This document shows positions 17,020-26,546 of a stretch of 64,000 bases of DNA, piece by piece. How positions within the stretch are numbered: position 1 is the first letter of the stretch; the number at the start of each line of letters is the position of its first letter. The notes under the pieces are model-generated. The model had not been told where the DNA came from. It did no database searches and was given only the letters and a program-made list of their open reading frames with translations. This DNA is from Acetobacter aceti (lineage in GTDB: Bacteria > Pseudomonadota > Alphaproteobacteria > Acetobacterales > Acetobacteraceae): positions 992,001 through 1,056,000 of the forward strand of contig NZ_CP014692.1 in assembly GCF_002005445.1 (NCBI RefSeq), given 5' to 3'. Position numbers and translations under genes: made by a program.

Positions 17020-18309
17020 TCAATGTTTATAGATTGGGAACTGAGCACAGAGCGCCTTGACGCGTTCGTGGACGGCGTTCTCGACGGCGGCGTCCCCCTC
17101 GCCGCCGGACGCGGCCAGCGCGGTCAGAACCTCGTCGATCATCTCGCCCACCTGACGGAACTCGGCCTCGCGGAAACCACGCGCCGTCGCCGCCGGGCTG
17201 CCCAGACGGATGCCTGACGTGATCGCAGGTTTCTCCGGGTCGAACGGCACGGCGTTCTTGTTCGCCGTGATGCCCGCGCGCTCCAGAGCCTTCTCCGCGA
17301 TCTTGCCCGTCACCTTCTTCGGACGCAGATCAACCAGCAGCAGATGGCTGTCCGTGCCGCCGGTCACGAGGTCGAAGCCACGCGCCACCAGCGTCTCGCC
17401 CAGCACCTTCGCGTTGGCGGCGACGGCCTTCTGATACTCGGCAAACTCCGGCTTCAGCGCCTCGCCGAACGCGACGGCCTTGGCGGCGATCACGTGCATC
17501 AGCGGGCCGCCCTGCAGGCCGGGGAACACGGCGGAGTTGATCTTCTTGGCCAGCGCCTCGTCGTTCGTCAGGATCAGGCCGCCGCGCGGACCGCGCAGGG
17601 TCTTGTGCGTCGTGGTCGTGACGATGTCGGCGTGCGGGATCGGGCTCGGATACAGGCCGGCCGCCACCAGACCGGCGAAGTGCGCCATATCGACCATCAG
17701 GAAAGCGCCGACCTCGTCAGCGATCCTGCGGAAGCGGGCGAAGTCGATGATCCGCGGATAGGCGGAGCTGCCGGCGACGATCAGCTTCGGCTTGTGCTCG
17801 CGGGCGAGGGATTCCATCTCTTCGTAGTCGAGATGGCCGTCCTGCTGGCGCACGCCATACTGCACGGCGTTGAACCATTTGCCGGAATAGTTCGGGGCCG
17901 CGCCGTGTGTGAGATGGCCACCGGCGGCGAGGCTCATGCCCAGCACCGTGTCGCCCGGCGCCACGACGGCCATGAAGGCCGCCTGGTTGGCGTTGGCGCC
18001 CGAGTGCGGCTGCACGTTGGCGAAGCCCGCGCCGAACATCTTCCTGGCGCGTTCGATGGCCAGCGTCTCGACCTTATCGACCTCGGAGCAGCCGCCATAG
18101 TAGCGGCGACCCGGGTAACCCTCGGCGTATTTGTTCGTCAGAACGCTGCCCTGAGCCTGAAGAACAGCCTCCGACACCATGTTCTCCGACGCAATCAGCT
18201 CGATCCCGTCGCGCTGACGCTCGAACTCGCTCGCAATCGCCGACGCAACTTCCGCGTCAACAGATGCCAGCGAAGATTGAAAAAAACTCTTCAATGTGTC
18301 GGTGCTCAT
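17020..18309 (-). CDS. glyA: Serine hydroxymethyltransferase
   Basis: The 429-residue PLP enzyme has the full GlyA layout, including [25 protein letters not shown], and the PLP-lysine motif [15 protein letters not shown]. It interconverts serine and glycine with tetrahydrofolate one-carbon units. In this island it would accept glycine and one-carbon units left after betaine has been stripped of its methyl groups. The codons are strongly GC-biased, so expression is probably high. Whether this is the only glyA of the genome cannot be seen from the window. Confidence 0.96.
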   Translation of the reverse strand: MSTDTLKSFFQSSLASVDAEVASAIASEFERQRDGIELIASENMVSEAVLQAQGSVLTNKYAEGYPGRRYYGGCSEVDKVETLAIERARKMFGAGFANVQPHSGANANQAAFMAVVAPGDTVLGMSLAAGGHLTHGAAPNYSGKWFNAVQYGVRQQDGHLDYEEMESLAREHKPKLIVAGSSAYPRIIDFARFRRIADEVGAFLMVDMAHFAGLVAAGLYPSPIPHADIVTTTTHKTLRGPRGGLILTNDEALAKKINSAVFPGLQGGPLMHVIAAKAVAFGEALKPEFAEYQKAVAANAKVLGETLVARGFDLVTGGTDSHLLLVDLRPKKVTGKIAEKALERAGITANKNAVPFDPEKPAITSGIRLGSPAATARGFREAEFRQVGEMIDEVLTALAASGGEGDAAVENAVHERVKALCAQFPIYKH

Positions 18310-18459
18310 GATCTTTGCCGTACCTTAAAAATGGAGTTCGGAAGTCAGGGAGTGCGATGCCACTCTTTGGCCTGCGTCATTTCATGAAAATATACGAGCA
18401 TCGAGGGGTTCGAGACTTTTATATTTGCGACGTCTGTTTGCCCGGAAGCGCGGTAATCG

Positions 18460-19344
18460 TCAGACTTTCGAGAAAGGATTGCTTCCTGCTGGTGGCACGA
18501 CACTTGGCCAGTCCCGGCAGTTGCGAACCGCCCCGTTTTCCCGCACTTCATCCAGCCTGTCAGGTGTCAGCGTGACAAAGATCCAGCCTCCCTGATCGAG
18601 TGCTCCTTCCGCAATGACACCATCATCGGGGAAACCCCGATCGACGGGTCCATAAACACCCGCGCAGCCATGATTCTCGTCCAGCGTGGCCAGCCATGGC
18701 GCATCACCAACAGTTGGTGAAACCGCCACGAAGCACTGGTTTTCCAGTGCGCGGGCCTGTGCGGAAATCTTCACGCGGTTGAAACCATGCATGGAATCCG
18801 TGCAGGTGGGCACAAGGATCAGCCACGCGCCGGCTTCAACCTGCGACCGCGCCAGCATTGGAAATTCCGAATCATAGCAGACGGAGGTTCCAATAAACCC
18901 CCATGGCGTTTCGAACACGCCGGGTGTATCGCCGGCTTTCACACCCCATGATTCGGTTTCGAACCGGGTCATGACGTGCTTGTCCTGAAACGCCACGGAG
19001 CCATCAGGTGCGATCAGCGGAGCACGATTCCGCACTCCGGCTGCTTCCGGACGAGGTAATGTGCCCGGCATCAGCCAGACCGAATGCTTTTTCGCGGCCT
19101 CACGCATGATGGCGAGAATGGCGTCACTGTGCGCACACATCGCATCCAGTTCGGCGGAGGGATCTGGTTCTTTCGTGACGGCGGCAGCGGCTTCCATGCA
19201 GGAATATTCAGGCATCAGCAGGAGGTCGGCCTGCGCAGCGCCTTCGGCCACCAGATGGTCAAGATGGCTGGCATAGTCGTCAAGAGAGCTGATTTTTGCG
19301 ACTTTCCAGGCGAGAACACCTAGTCGAAGAGGTTTGTTCATCAA
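18460..19344 (-). CDS. Nitrilase-superfamily carbon-nitrogen hydrolase
   Basis: The 294-residue protein has the catalytic triad of the superfamily: Glu46 in LLMPEYSCME, Lys122 in FQDKHVMTRFE and Cys156 in GTSVCYDSEF. Such enzymes hydrolyse amides or nitriles. The start overlaps the acetyltransferase stop by four bases, making it the last gene of the bet operon. Bacillus subtilis YhcX joins a GNAT domain and a nitrilase domain in one protein, so this pair probably works on one substrate. The substrate is unknown; the operon suggests an amine or amide linked to choline breakdown. Confidence 0.87.
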   Translation of the reverse strand: MMNKPLRLGVLAWKVAKISSLDDYASHLDHLVAEGAAQADLLLMPEYSCMEAAAAVTKEPDPSAELDAMCAHSDAILAIMREAAKKHSVWLMPGTLPRPEAAGVRNRAPLIAPDGSVAFQDKHVMTRFETESWGVKAGDTPGVFETPWGFIGTSVCYDSEFPMLARSQVEAGAWLILVPTCTDSMHGFNRVKISAQARALENQCFVAVSPTVGDAPWLATLDENHGCAGVYGPVDRGFPDDGVIAEGALDQGGWIFVTLTPDRLDEVRENGAVRNCRDWPSVVPPAGSNPFSKV

Positions 19345-19982
19345 TCCTCGTCCTGATCATTGTGCAGAAGCGCCGCTGGAATCGGGTCGCCTCTGAGTGA
19401 TTTGATATGAAAATCGAGAAGATGGTCGCGTTGACCGGGCACACCCGGTTCCTTCCAGTCCAGATGGCAGAAAACACCAGGAAGAGGGGTAAAACCACGT
19501 TTCACCCAAAAATTTGCAAGTGATTTTGCATTCTCCGGACGACGGGGATCGGTTTTCCAACGTCGCACAGCACAGAATACCGCAAATGGTGCGTTGCTGG
19601 CGGAGCGTGCGTGACGTTCGCGCTCATCGAAAAAACGCACACCGATACCCTGCCCACGATAGGATTCCAGCAGGACGGATTCCCCGAAATAGAAGAAATC
19701 GTCTGTGGAAAGACTGCGTTCTTCAAAAGGCGCACGGATGCACGCCATCTCGTCTTTCAGGGGAAGGCAGGTCGAAGCCCCCACGACCCTGTCGCCATCC
19801 TTTGCCACGACAACCGCAGTGCCGGGGCTCTGTATGTAGGCGTGCAGATAATTCTCTTCATAGGCAAGATTCCCTTCATAGAGATAAGGCCATTCCCGGA
19901 AGATCGTGATCCGCAGGCGTGCGAGATCAGGGACAACTGAGAGAAGGTTTTCTCCGGTAAGGGTTTCAATAGTCACCGACAT
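19341..19982 (-). CDS. GNAT-family N-acetyltransferase
   Basis: The 213-residue protein has the acetyl-CoA-binding signature ESYRGQGIGVRFFDERERHA, with preceding strands VVVAKDGDRVVGAST and FYFGESVLLES, as in GNAT enzymes. The gene starts 33 bases after the betA stop and overlaps the hydrolase gene by four bases, so it belongs to the bet operon. An acetyltransferase followed by an amide hydrolase suggests an acylate-then-hydrolyse step or repair of a side product. The acceptor is not known. Confidence 0.82.
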   Translation of the reverse strand: MSVTIETLTGENLLSVVPDLARLRITIFREWPYLYEGNLAYEENYLHAYIQSPGTAVVVAKDGDRVVGASTCLPLKDEMACIRAPFEERSLSTDDFFYFGESVLLESYRGQGIGVRFFDERERHARSASNAPFAVFCAVRRWKTDPRRPENAKSLANFWVKRGFTPLPGVFCHLDWKEPGVPGQRDHLLDFHIKSLRGDPIPAALLHNDQDED

Positions 19983-20015
19983 GACATTCGATTTCCCGTT
20001 TCCATTCCCGGCAGA

Positions 20016-21674
20016 TCAGCGCTGCCCGGTTTCCCAGTGTGGCGCGACGTAATACGGCGCATACGATGGTGGCAGCATAGGCCGATTACGGATGTGATCG
20101 GCAGCTTTTTCTGCGATCATCGTCGTTGGTGCGTTGAGATTTCCATTGGTAACACATGGCATGACGGAAGAATCCACGACCCGTAGTCCTTCCACGCCGA
20201 TGACCCGTGTTTCCGGATCGACGACCGCCATCGGATCATCAGAAGCGCCCATCTTGCAGGTGCAGGATGGATGGAGCGCGCTCTCAACTTTCTGACGAAT
20301 AAACTCGTCAATCTGTTCGTCGGACGTGCAATCCTCGCCAGGTTGCAGTTCATGACCGTGGAAGGGCTGGAACGCCTCCTGATTGAACAGTTCGCGGGTC
20401 AGGCGTACGCAGGCGCGCATCTCTTCCCAGTCATCCGGGTGGCTCATATAGTTGAAGAGTATCTTCGGTTTATCCTCAGGATTTGCCGACTTGAGGCGTA
20501 TATGACCCCGGCTTTTCGAACGCATCGGACCGACATGCGCCTGATAGCCGTGACCGGACGCCAGCCCCTTGCCGTCATAGGTGACAGCCAGCGGCAGGAA
20601 GTGAAACTGGATATCAGGGTAGGAGACGCCTGCCTTGCTGCGGATGAAGCCACAGCTTTCAAAATGGTTCGTGGCGCCCAGACCATCTTTCCGTAGAATC
20701 CACCGTAGCCCGATCTTCAGTTTCGCCAGCGGGCTCATGGCGGAATAGAGGGTGATAGGCTTCTTGCAGGCGATCTGGAAATAGAATTCGAGATGATCCT
20801 GCAAATTCTCGCCCACGCCCGGACGATCGGCGATTACCGGAATCCCGAGTGCTTTCAACTGTTCGGCAGGTCCGATTCCGGAAAGAAGCAGAAGCTGCGG
20901 CGAATTGATCGAGCCACCGGAGAGGATCACTTCTTTCCGGACCCGTGCGACACATTCTTTGCCCGCGCGGGTATAAGCAATACCAACAGCCCGCCTGCCT
21001 TCAAACAGGATCTTCGTTGCGCGGGCCTGTTGATGCACCTCAAGATTCTTCCGATGCATGACCGGTCGAAGATAGGCATTGGCCGTGTTCCAGCGCCGAC
21101 CGTCCTTGACGGTCATGCTCATCTTGTCGAAGCCTTCCTGCTGATAGCCGTTATAATCATGCGTGACCGGATAACCGGCCTGATATCCGGCTTTCAGCCA
21201 CGCAGCATGAAGCGGATTGTCCACAGTGCCATACTGGGTGTGCAGCGGCCCTGTGCGGCCCCGATAGGTGTCATCGCCTTCGGTGCAGGACTCGGCTTTT
21301 TTGAAATAGGGCAGAACATCGGCGTAAGACCAGCCGGCAGCGCCTTCCTTCACCCAGTCCTCGAAGTCGAGCGCATTGCCGCGCACATACACCATGCCGT
21401 TGATGGAAGAGGAGCCACCAAGCCCCTTGCCGCGCGGCGTGAACATGCGTCGCCCACCAAGATAAGGCTCCGGCTCGCTTTCATAAAACCAGTTGAACCG
21501 TTTGGAGTGCATCGGCATCGCCAGCGCTGTCGGCATCTGCACGATGATCGACTTGTCGCTGCCGCCGAACTCCAGCAGCAGCACATTATCCCTGCCGTCT
21601 TCCGTCAGGCGGTTGGCCAGAACACATCCGGCAGACCCGGCTCCGACGACGATATAATCAAATTCCCGTTCCAT
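20016..21674 (-). CDS. betA: Choline dehydrogenase (GMC oxidoreductase)
   Basis: The 552-residue flavoprotein has the FAD motif YIVVGAGSAGCVLANRL at its start, the GMC signature block GLGGSSSINGMVYVRGNALD near residue 85, and the C-terminal ALHPSCTCKMG and NGNLNAPTTMIAEKAADHI segments that carry active-site residues in choline dehydrogenase. It oxidises choline to betaine aldehyde at the membrane and can take the aldehyde further to betaine. The ATG at 21674 was chosen because AGGAGG lies six bases upstream; a TTG at 21689 is less likely. It follows the betI-betB stop by 11 bases. Confidence 0.95.
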   Translation of the reverse strand: MEREFDYIVVGAGSAGCVLANRLTEDGRDNVLLLEFGGSDKSIIVQMPTALAMPMHSKRFNWFYESEPEPYLGGRRMFTPRGKGLGGSSSINGMVYVRGNALDFEDWVKEGAAGWSYADVLPYFKKAESCTEGDDTYRGRTGPLHTQYGTVDNPLHAAWLKAGYQAGYPVTHDYNGYQQEGFDKMSMTVKDGRRWNTANAYLRPVMHRKNLEVHQQARATKILFEGRRAVGIAYTRAGKECVARVRKEVILSGGSINSPQLLLLSGIGPAEQLKALGIPVIADRPGVGENLQDHLEFYFQIACKKPITLYSAMSPLAKLKIGLRWILRKDGLGATNHFESCGFIRSKAGVSYPDIQFHFLPLAVTYDGKGLASGHGYQAHVGPMRSKSRGHIRLKSANPEDKPKILFNYMSHPDDWEEMRACVRLTRELFNQEAFQPFHGHELQPGEDCTSDEQIDEFIRQKVESALHPSCTCKMGASDDPMAVVDPETRVIGVEGLRVVDSSVMPCVTNGNLNAPTTMIAEKAADHIRNRPMLPPSYAPYYVAPHWETGQR

Positions 21675-21685
21675 GGCCTGCCTCC

Positions 21686-23782
21686 TCAATAGGGGGATTC
21701 GACATTGCCGAGCGCCACATAGACGCTCTTGATCTGTGTATAATGATCCAGAGCAGCCTGACTGTTTTCACGACCCAGACCGGACTGCTTGTAGCCGCCG
21801 AACGGCATTTCGATCGGCGTGATATTGTATTGGTTGATCCAGCATGTGCCTGCTTCCAGGGCTGCGACCACACGGTGGCCACGTGCGAGATTGTTTGTGA
21901 ACACGCCTGCCGCCAGACCGAACTCTGTCGCATTGGCGCGGGCGATCACTTCATCCTCGTGATGAAAATCGAGAACGGTCATGACGGGACCGAAGATTTC
22001 TTCACATGCGATCGTCATATCGTCATGGCAGCCGGTAAAGATGGTCGGCTGCATGAACGCCCCCTTGGCGAAGGGCCCATCGGTCAGACGCTGACCACCA
22101 GTCAGAAGTTGCGCCCCTTCGGCAAGGCCATTCTTTACGTACGTCATCACTTTTTCAAGATGCTGCACGCTGATGAGCGCGCCCACATCTGTATCCATCG
22201 CCAGTGGATCACCGATTTTCATCGCTTCGACACGCCGCTTCAGTTCGGCAAGGAAGCGGCCGCGGATTCCCGACTGTACGAAAACCCGCGTTCCGTTCGA
22301 GCAGATTTCGCCACCCGAGTAGAAGTTGCCGAGCAGTGCGGCGGAAACGGCATTGTCCACGTCAGCATCATCGAAGATGATGAGAGGAGATTTTCCACCG
22401 AGTTCCAGTGTGACATATTTCAGAGTATTGGCGGCCTCACGCATGACCGCCTTGCCCGTTGGAACGGACCCTGTGAGGCTGACCTTGCGAATATCAGGAT
22501 CGGCGCAAAGGCGTCGGCCCACATCCCCGGCACCGTGCAGCACGTTGAAGACACCGTCGGGCACACCTGCCTCACGGTAGATCTCGGCGAGCCGCACCGA
22601 TGTCAGCGGTGTCATCTCGGAACTCTTGAAGATCATCGCGTTGCCGCAGGCCAGCGCCGGAGCAGACTTCCAGCAGGCGATCTGGATCGGGTAGTTCCAT
22701 GCGCCGATGCCTGCCGTCACACCAAGGGGTTCGCGGCGCGTATAGGCGAAGGCCTGCTCGCCAAGATCCATCGCCTCACCGTTAATCGTGCAGGCGACGG
22801 AGCCGAAATATTCGAGAGCGTCCGCACCAGAGAGAATGTCCACGGCTCTCGTTTCTGCGATCGGTTTGCCAGTGTCGAGCGTCTCGATGTGGGCCAGCAT
22901 GTCGTTGTCACGGCGGAGAAGGTCAGCAGCCCGGCGCAGGATGCGACCGCGCTCGGTGCCGGTCATCCGCGCCCAGATCTTTTGGCCCCGTTTGGCGCTT
23001 TCCACGGCGATCTCATGTTCCCGTTCTCCGGCGCTTTCCACTTGCGCGATGACTTCGCCAGTGGCCGGATTCCGTGTTTCGAACCGTGCGCCTCCACTCG
23101 GCGTGGGGCGTCCGTTAATCCAGTTGGCACAGACATCGGTCTGCCTGACGTGAATGGCCAGTGTCGGCTGCTTGGCCTGATGCAGGGCGATCTGACTATC
23201 CAGAAAGGCTGTGACCTGGGCCCGGGCGGCGGCACTGTCCGCCTCCTCCCATTCCGACAGGGCTGCCCTCAACCATGTGCCGTCAATCAGAGCCGCTATC
23301 GAGGTGGCGAGGGAATGGATATCACGCCCCGGCAGCAGGGCTTTCAGATCATGAGAAAGATTGGACAGCATGCGTTTCTGGTAGATACGCTGAATGCGTT
23401 TCAGCGTCGACACATGAGGAACCTGTCCCCAGAAAGATAACCAGGTCGTGCCCTCCGCCTGTCGAAACTGGTCACGACCGAGTAGGGAATCGATCACAGC
23501 CTGCAAACGTTCACGCGGGGTGTGGGCCGCCTGAAACCGGCTCATGATTTCGTGACGCAATGATTCTGACAGATGCCAGAAGGCTGTCGCGAGCAGGGTA
23601 TCCTTGTCGCCAAAATAGTGAACCAGAAGGCTGGGAGAGACTTCGGCGCGCTCAGCGATCCGGGCAAGTGTCGTGCCTACATATCCGTTGTCGGCGAGAA
23701 CGGAGAGTGTTGCGGAAACGAAATTGCGACGACGTTCATCATCCAGTCGTGCCATCGCGGAAGGGACAGGGGGCTGCATCAT
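21686..23782 (-). CDS. Fused BetI repressor and betaine aldehyde dehydrogenase
   Basis: One unbroken 698-residue frame joins two proteins that are normally separate. Residues 10-200 are a TetR-type BetI: a helix-turn-helix around residues 33-60 (TTLARIAERAEVSPSLLVHY) and a ligand-binding helical body. Residues 215-698 are an aldehyde dehydrogenase of the BetB type: NPATGEV at 238, AWNYP at 361, Glu460 in TLELGGKSP and catalytic Cys494 in GGEICSNGTRV. The codons around the joint (roughly residues 190-225) contain no ATG, GTG or TTG, so BetB has no start of its own. The gene heads the operon with betA and is divergent from choW. The likely role is oxidation of betaine aldehyde to glycine betaine plus choline-responsive repression. 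Confidence 0.92.
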   Translation of the reverse strand: MMQPPVPSAMARLDDERRRNFVSATLSVLADNGYVGTTLARIAERAEVSPSLLVHYFGDKDTLLATAFWHLSESLRHEIMSRFQAAHTPRERLQAVIDSLLGRDQFRQAEGTTWLSFWGQVPHVSTLKRIQRIYQKRMLSNLSHDLKALLPGRDIHSLATSIAALIDGTWLRAALSEWEEADSAAARAQVTAFLDSQIALHQAKQPTLAIHVRQTDVCANWINGRPTPSGGARFETRNPATGEVIAQVESAGEREHEIAVESAKRGQKIWARMTGTERGRILRRAADLLRRDNDMLAHIETLDTGKPIAETRAVDILSGADALEYFGSVACTINGEAMDLGEQAFAYTRREPLGVTAGIGAWNYPIQIACWKSAPALACGNAMIFKSSEMTPLTSVRLAEIYREAGVPDGVFNVLHGAGDVGRRLCADPDIRKVSLTGSVPTGKAVMREAANTLKYVTLELGGKSPLIIFDDADVDNAVSAALLGNFYSGGEICSNGTRVFVQSGIRGRFLAELKRRVEAMKIGDPLAMDTDVGALISVQHLEKVMTYVKNGLAEGAQLLTGGQRLTDGPFAKGAFMQPTIFTGCHDDMTIACEEIFGPVMTVLDFHHEDEVIARANATEFGLAAGVFTNNLARGHRVVAALEAGTCWINQYNITPIEMPFGGYKQSGLGRENSQAALDHYTQIKSVYVALGNVESPY

Positions 23783-24283
23783 GGACTCCGAAGATCTTTG
23801 AATGGCCGTTTAATATTGTATTTATGTCGAAATGAAAAAATAATGTCCATGGAAAACAAGCAAAAAATTTAAATTTATTCTTCTCGCCAGGAGAGCAATT
23901 TTTTCGAAAAACCAGATGGATTTTATGAAGTGCGTCTCGTTTGATCGTTGATTCAATAGATCTGGACCGGGACCGTCCTGAAAAGACCGTAAGGTGACGA
24001 ATTTATCCAATGCCGCGTCGGAATAAATCAATTCCTTTCTGTTTCTTGAACGCAATGATAAAAGAGTCAATGAAGCGTAGTCAGTCTGATCGGTTTCAGG
24101 TGAAGTGTGTGAAGCCGGTTTTTGTTCTCGGGGCATGAAAAAATTTTATATCCTGAGTCTTTCTGTTACGGTATCGAACTGATGAAGGTGGGGTCCGGAT
24201 GATGTGGTTCGAAGGATTACCCATTTGTGGCCTTTCGCTCGCCTTGGCCAGGCCTGAAATCTTCGGATTATGAAGCGAGATCA
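23783..24283. other. Divergent control region between bet and cho operons
   Basis: This 501-base AT-rich interval separates the betI-betB gene from choW and must hold the promoters of both operons. No open frame in it looks like a gene. The clearest symmetric element is at 23948-23956, listed separately. No single pair of promoter boxes stands out enough to be called. Confidence 0.7.
23948..23956. promoter_or_regulatory. Possible BetI operator half-sites
   Basis: TTGATTCAA is a perfect palindrome around its central T, flanked by TTGATC on the left and AATAGATC on the right. It sits about 170 bases upstream of the betI-betB start in the shared control region, where a TetR-type repressor would be expected to bind. 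Short palindromes occur by chance in AT-rich DNA, so this is only a candidate. Confidence 0.3.
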
Positions 24284-25129
24284 ATGAGCAGGCTAGAAGA
24301 CTGGATCACATCGCATAAAATACCTGTCGGTGAAGTAGCGTCGAATGCTGTCGACTGGATCAGGGATCATTGTCAGGGAGCTTTCGATCTCATCAGTGAG
24401 ACGATCGGATCCTGTGCCGATGGCTTTACCAATCTTCTTATCGCCATTCCTCCTGTCCTGTTTGTGGCGCTTCTTACAGTTGCTGTCTGGTTCTGGAAAC
24501 GTGCTATCGGAACCTGCATTCTTGTAGCGCTTGGTTTGCTGTTCATCATTAATCAGGGTTACTGGCAGGAAACGATGGCGACCCTGTCGCTCATCTTTTT
24601 TGCGACGATCACATGCATGGTTATCGGCGTGCCGATCGGGATTGCGTCGGCGCACCGGCCTTGGCTTGCGCGTGTTTTGCATCCGGTTCTTGATCTTATG
24701 CAGACGCTGCCGACTTTCGTTTATCTGATTCCGACTTTGATCCTTTTTGGTCTGGGAACAGTGCCCGGCACGATCTCCACCGTTGTTTTCGCTATTCCTG
24801 CTCCGATCCGTATGACGCAAATGGGGATTTTGTCCGTTCCTAAATCCTTGCTTGAGGCAGGCGATGCTTTTGGCGCCACTCCCAGACAGCGGTTGTGGAA
24901 AGTCGAAATGCCGGCGGCTCTCCCCATGATTCGCGAAGGTCTGAGTCAGTGTATCATGCTCAGCCTTTCCATGGTGGTGATAGCAGCGCTTGTCGGTGCG
25001 GGCGGACTGGGTGTGCCGGTCGTGCGGGCCCTGAACACGGTTCAGATCGACACCGGATTTGAATCCGGTCTGGCTATTGTGCTGGTCGCCATCATTCTTG
25101 ACCGACTCTGCCGCAAGAAAACGCACTGA
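24284..25129 (+). CDS. choW: Choline ABC transporter permease
   Basis: The 281-residue inner-membrane protein has about six membrane segments and the binding-protein-dependent transport loop of the ProW/ChoW type (EAGDAFGATPRQRLWKVEMP). The start at 24284 follows a GAAGCGAG site; an in-frame codon at 24227 would add a charged stretch unlike the family. It is the first gene of a choWVX operon divergent from the bet genes and would form the channel for choline uptake. Codons use more A and T than the dgc operon. Confidence 0.92.
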   Translation: MSRLEDWITSHKIPVGEVASNAVDWIRDHCQGAFDLISETIGSCADGFTNLLIAIPPVLFVALLTVAVWFWKRAIGTCILVALGLLFIINQGYWQETMATLSLIFFATITCMVIGVPIGIASAHRPWLARVLHPVLDLMQTLPTFVYLIPTLILFGLGTVPGTISTVVFAIPAPIRMTQMGILSVPKSLLEAGDAFGATPRQRLWKVEMPAALPMIREGLSQCIMLSLSMVVIAALVGAGGLGVPVVRALNTVQIDTGFESGLAIVLVAIILDRLCRKKTH

Positions 25130-25142
25130 GGAGACAATCAGG

Positions 25143-26381
25143 ATGGAAGCCGTGAGGACAGAATCCGAAGGTAAAACTGCTGCTCTCTCCTTCAGAGATG
25201 TAGATATTCTCTTTCATCGCACCAACTCTTCAAGTGCGATTGCGCAGGCCGTCAAACGTCTGGATGAAGGGGGCACCCGCGAGGAGATCGCCGCCGAACT
25301 GGGAGTAACTGTGGGCGTTGCAAATGCCAGTCTTGAGATCAGACGTGGCGAGATCAGCGTGCTTATGGGGTTGTCCGGTTCTGGCAAGTCCACATTGCTA
25401 CGGGCTGCCAACAGGCTGAACAAAGTAACCCGTGGCAGTGTCGAGATTGGAAATGGTACGGCCTTTGTCGATATAGCCAGTTGCGATGATGAGACATTGC
25501 GGGATATGCGGCGCACCCGCGTTACCATGGTCTTTCAGCAGTTCGGTCTGTTGCCATGGAGGACAGTGCGTGAAAATGTTTCATTTGGTCTGGAACTTCG
25601 CGGTTTTACACCTAATGCACGGCGTCAAATTGCGGAGGAGAAACTGGAACTGGTTGGTCTCACCCGATGGGCCAACTCTTATGTTTCGGAACTCTCGGGT
25701 GGTATGCAGCAGCGCGTTGGGCTGGCGCGGGCTTTTGCAACGGATGCCGATATTCTTCTGATGGATGAGCCTTTTTCAGCGCTCGACCCTCTGATACGAC
25801 GCAAGCTTCAGGATGAACTTCTTGATCTTCAGACCAGGCTTAAAAAAACCATCGTTTTTGTAAGTCATGATATTGATGAAGCGCTCCGGATTGGAAGTAA
25901 TATCGCGATCATGCGGGAAGGGCGAATTATTCAGGCGGGTCCACCGCAGGAAATTATTTCCTCACCCGTCGATGATTATGTCCGTGATTTTGTAAGGCAT
26001 ATGAATCCGCTGCCGTTGCTGAATGCAGCAAGTGTCATGCGTCTTCTGGATGTTTGTCCCCGGTGGGATAATAATACCATTCAGCTCGATACAGCTGGAT
26101 ATTATGGGTTTAATCCCGTGACTGCCACAGTGTGGGACAAGGCAGGAGCGGAAATTGCTCTGGAATTTCATGAATCCGACGATATCTCAGAATTGCAGGT
26201 GATTTCCGGGTGTGTTTATTGTGTGCCTGTTACGGTTTCACTCAACACAGTGGCTCTTCTACGTCAGAAAAGCGGGATGCCTGTGCTGATTTCCGGTGAT
26301 GGTCAGATTGTAGGATTGTGTGATGACGCAGATATGATTGGCGCTATTACGGGCGTTTCCCGTGCATCGAAAATCAATTGA
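25143..26381 (+). CDS. choV: Choline ABC transporter ATP-binding protein
   Basis: The 412-residue ATPase carries a Walker A motif ([17 protein letters not shown]), a Q-loop segment ([17 protein letters not shown]), the signature [16 protein letters not shown] and Walker [16 protein letters not shown]. The C-terminal portion after the ATPase core is the regulatory extension found in ProV/ChoV proteins. GAGGAG stands upstream of the ATG at 25143. It powers uptake through ChoW. Confidence 0.93.
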   Translation: MEAVRTESEGKTAALSFRDVDILFHRTNSSSAIAQAVKRLDEGGTREEIAAELGVTVGVANASLEIRRGEISVLMGLSGSGKSTLLRAANRLNKVTRGSVEIGNGTAFVDIASCDDETLRDMRRTRVTMVFQQFGLLPWRTVRENVSFGLELRGFTPNARRQIAEEKLELVGLTRWANSYVSELSGGMQQRVGLARAFATDADILLMDEPFSALDPLIRRKLQDELLDLQTRLKKTIVFVSHDIDEALRIGSNIAIMREGRIIQAGPPQEIISSPVDDYVRDFVRHMNPLPLLNAASVMRLLDVCPRWDNNTIQLDTAGYYGFNPVTATVWDKAGAEIALEFHESDDISELQVISGCVYCVPVTVSLNTVALLRQKSGMPVLISGDGQIVGLCDDADMIGAITGVSRASKIN

Positions 26382-26546
26382 TCTTGATATAATAAGAAAA
26401 TTTTACTTCTTATCTCAGGAATGGATATTCATCGAACGGTAGCGGCGTCACAACTTAACAAGGTTTAATTATTTCTGTTTCAGAATGTATGGTGGAGCGA
26501 TCATACTTATGGCAACAGGCAGACAGGAAAAGGGTGAGTAATTGGT

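Noticed and set aside
18310..18459. A glycine or tetrahydrofolate riboswitch upstream of glyA
   Set aside because: I looked for the conserved stems and found no recognisable structure; the gap is only AT-rich promoter-like DNA.
21686..23782. The BetI-BetB fusion as an annotation artefact
   Set aside because: The frame shows no stop or shift, both domains are complete and in phase, and no alternative start codon for BetB exists near the joint. A sequencing error cannot be fully excluded.
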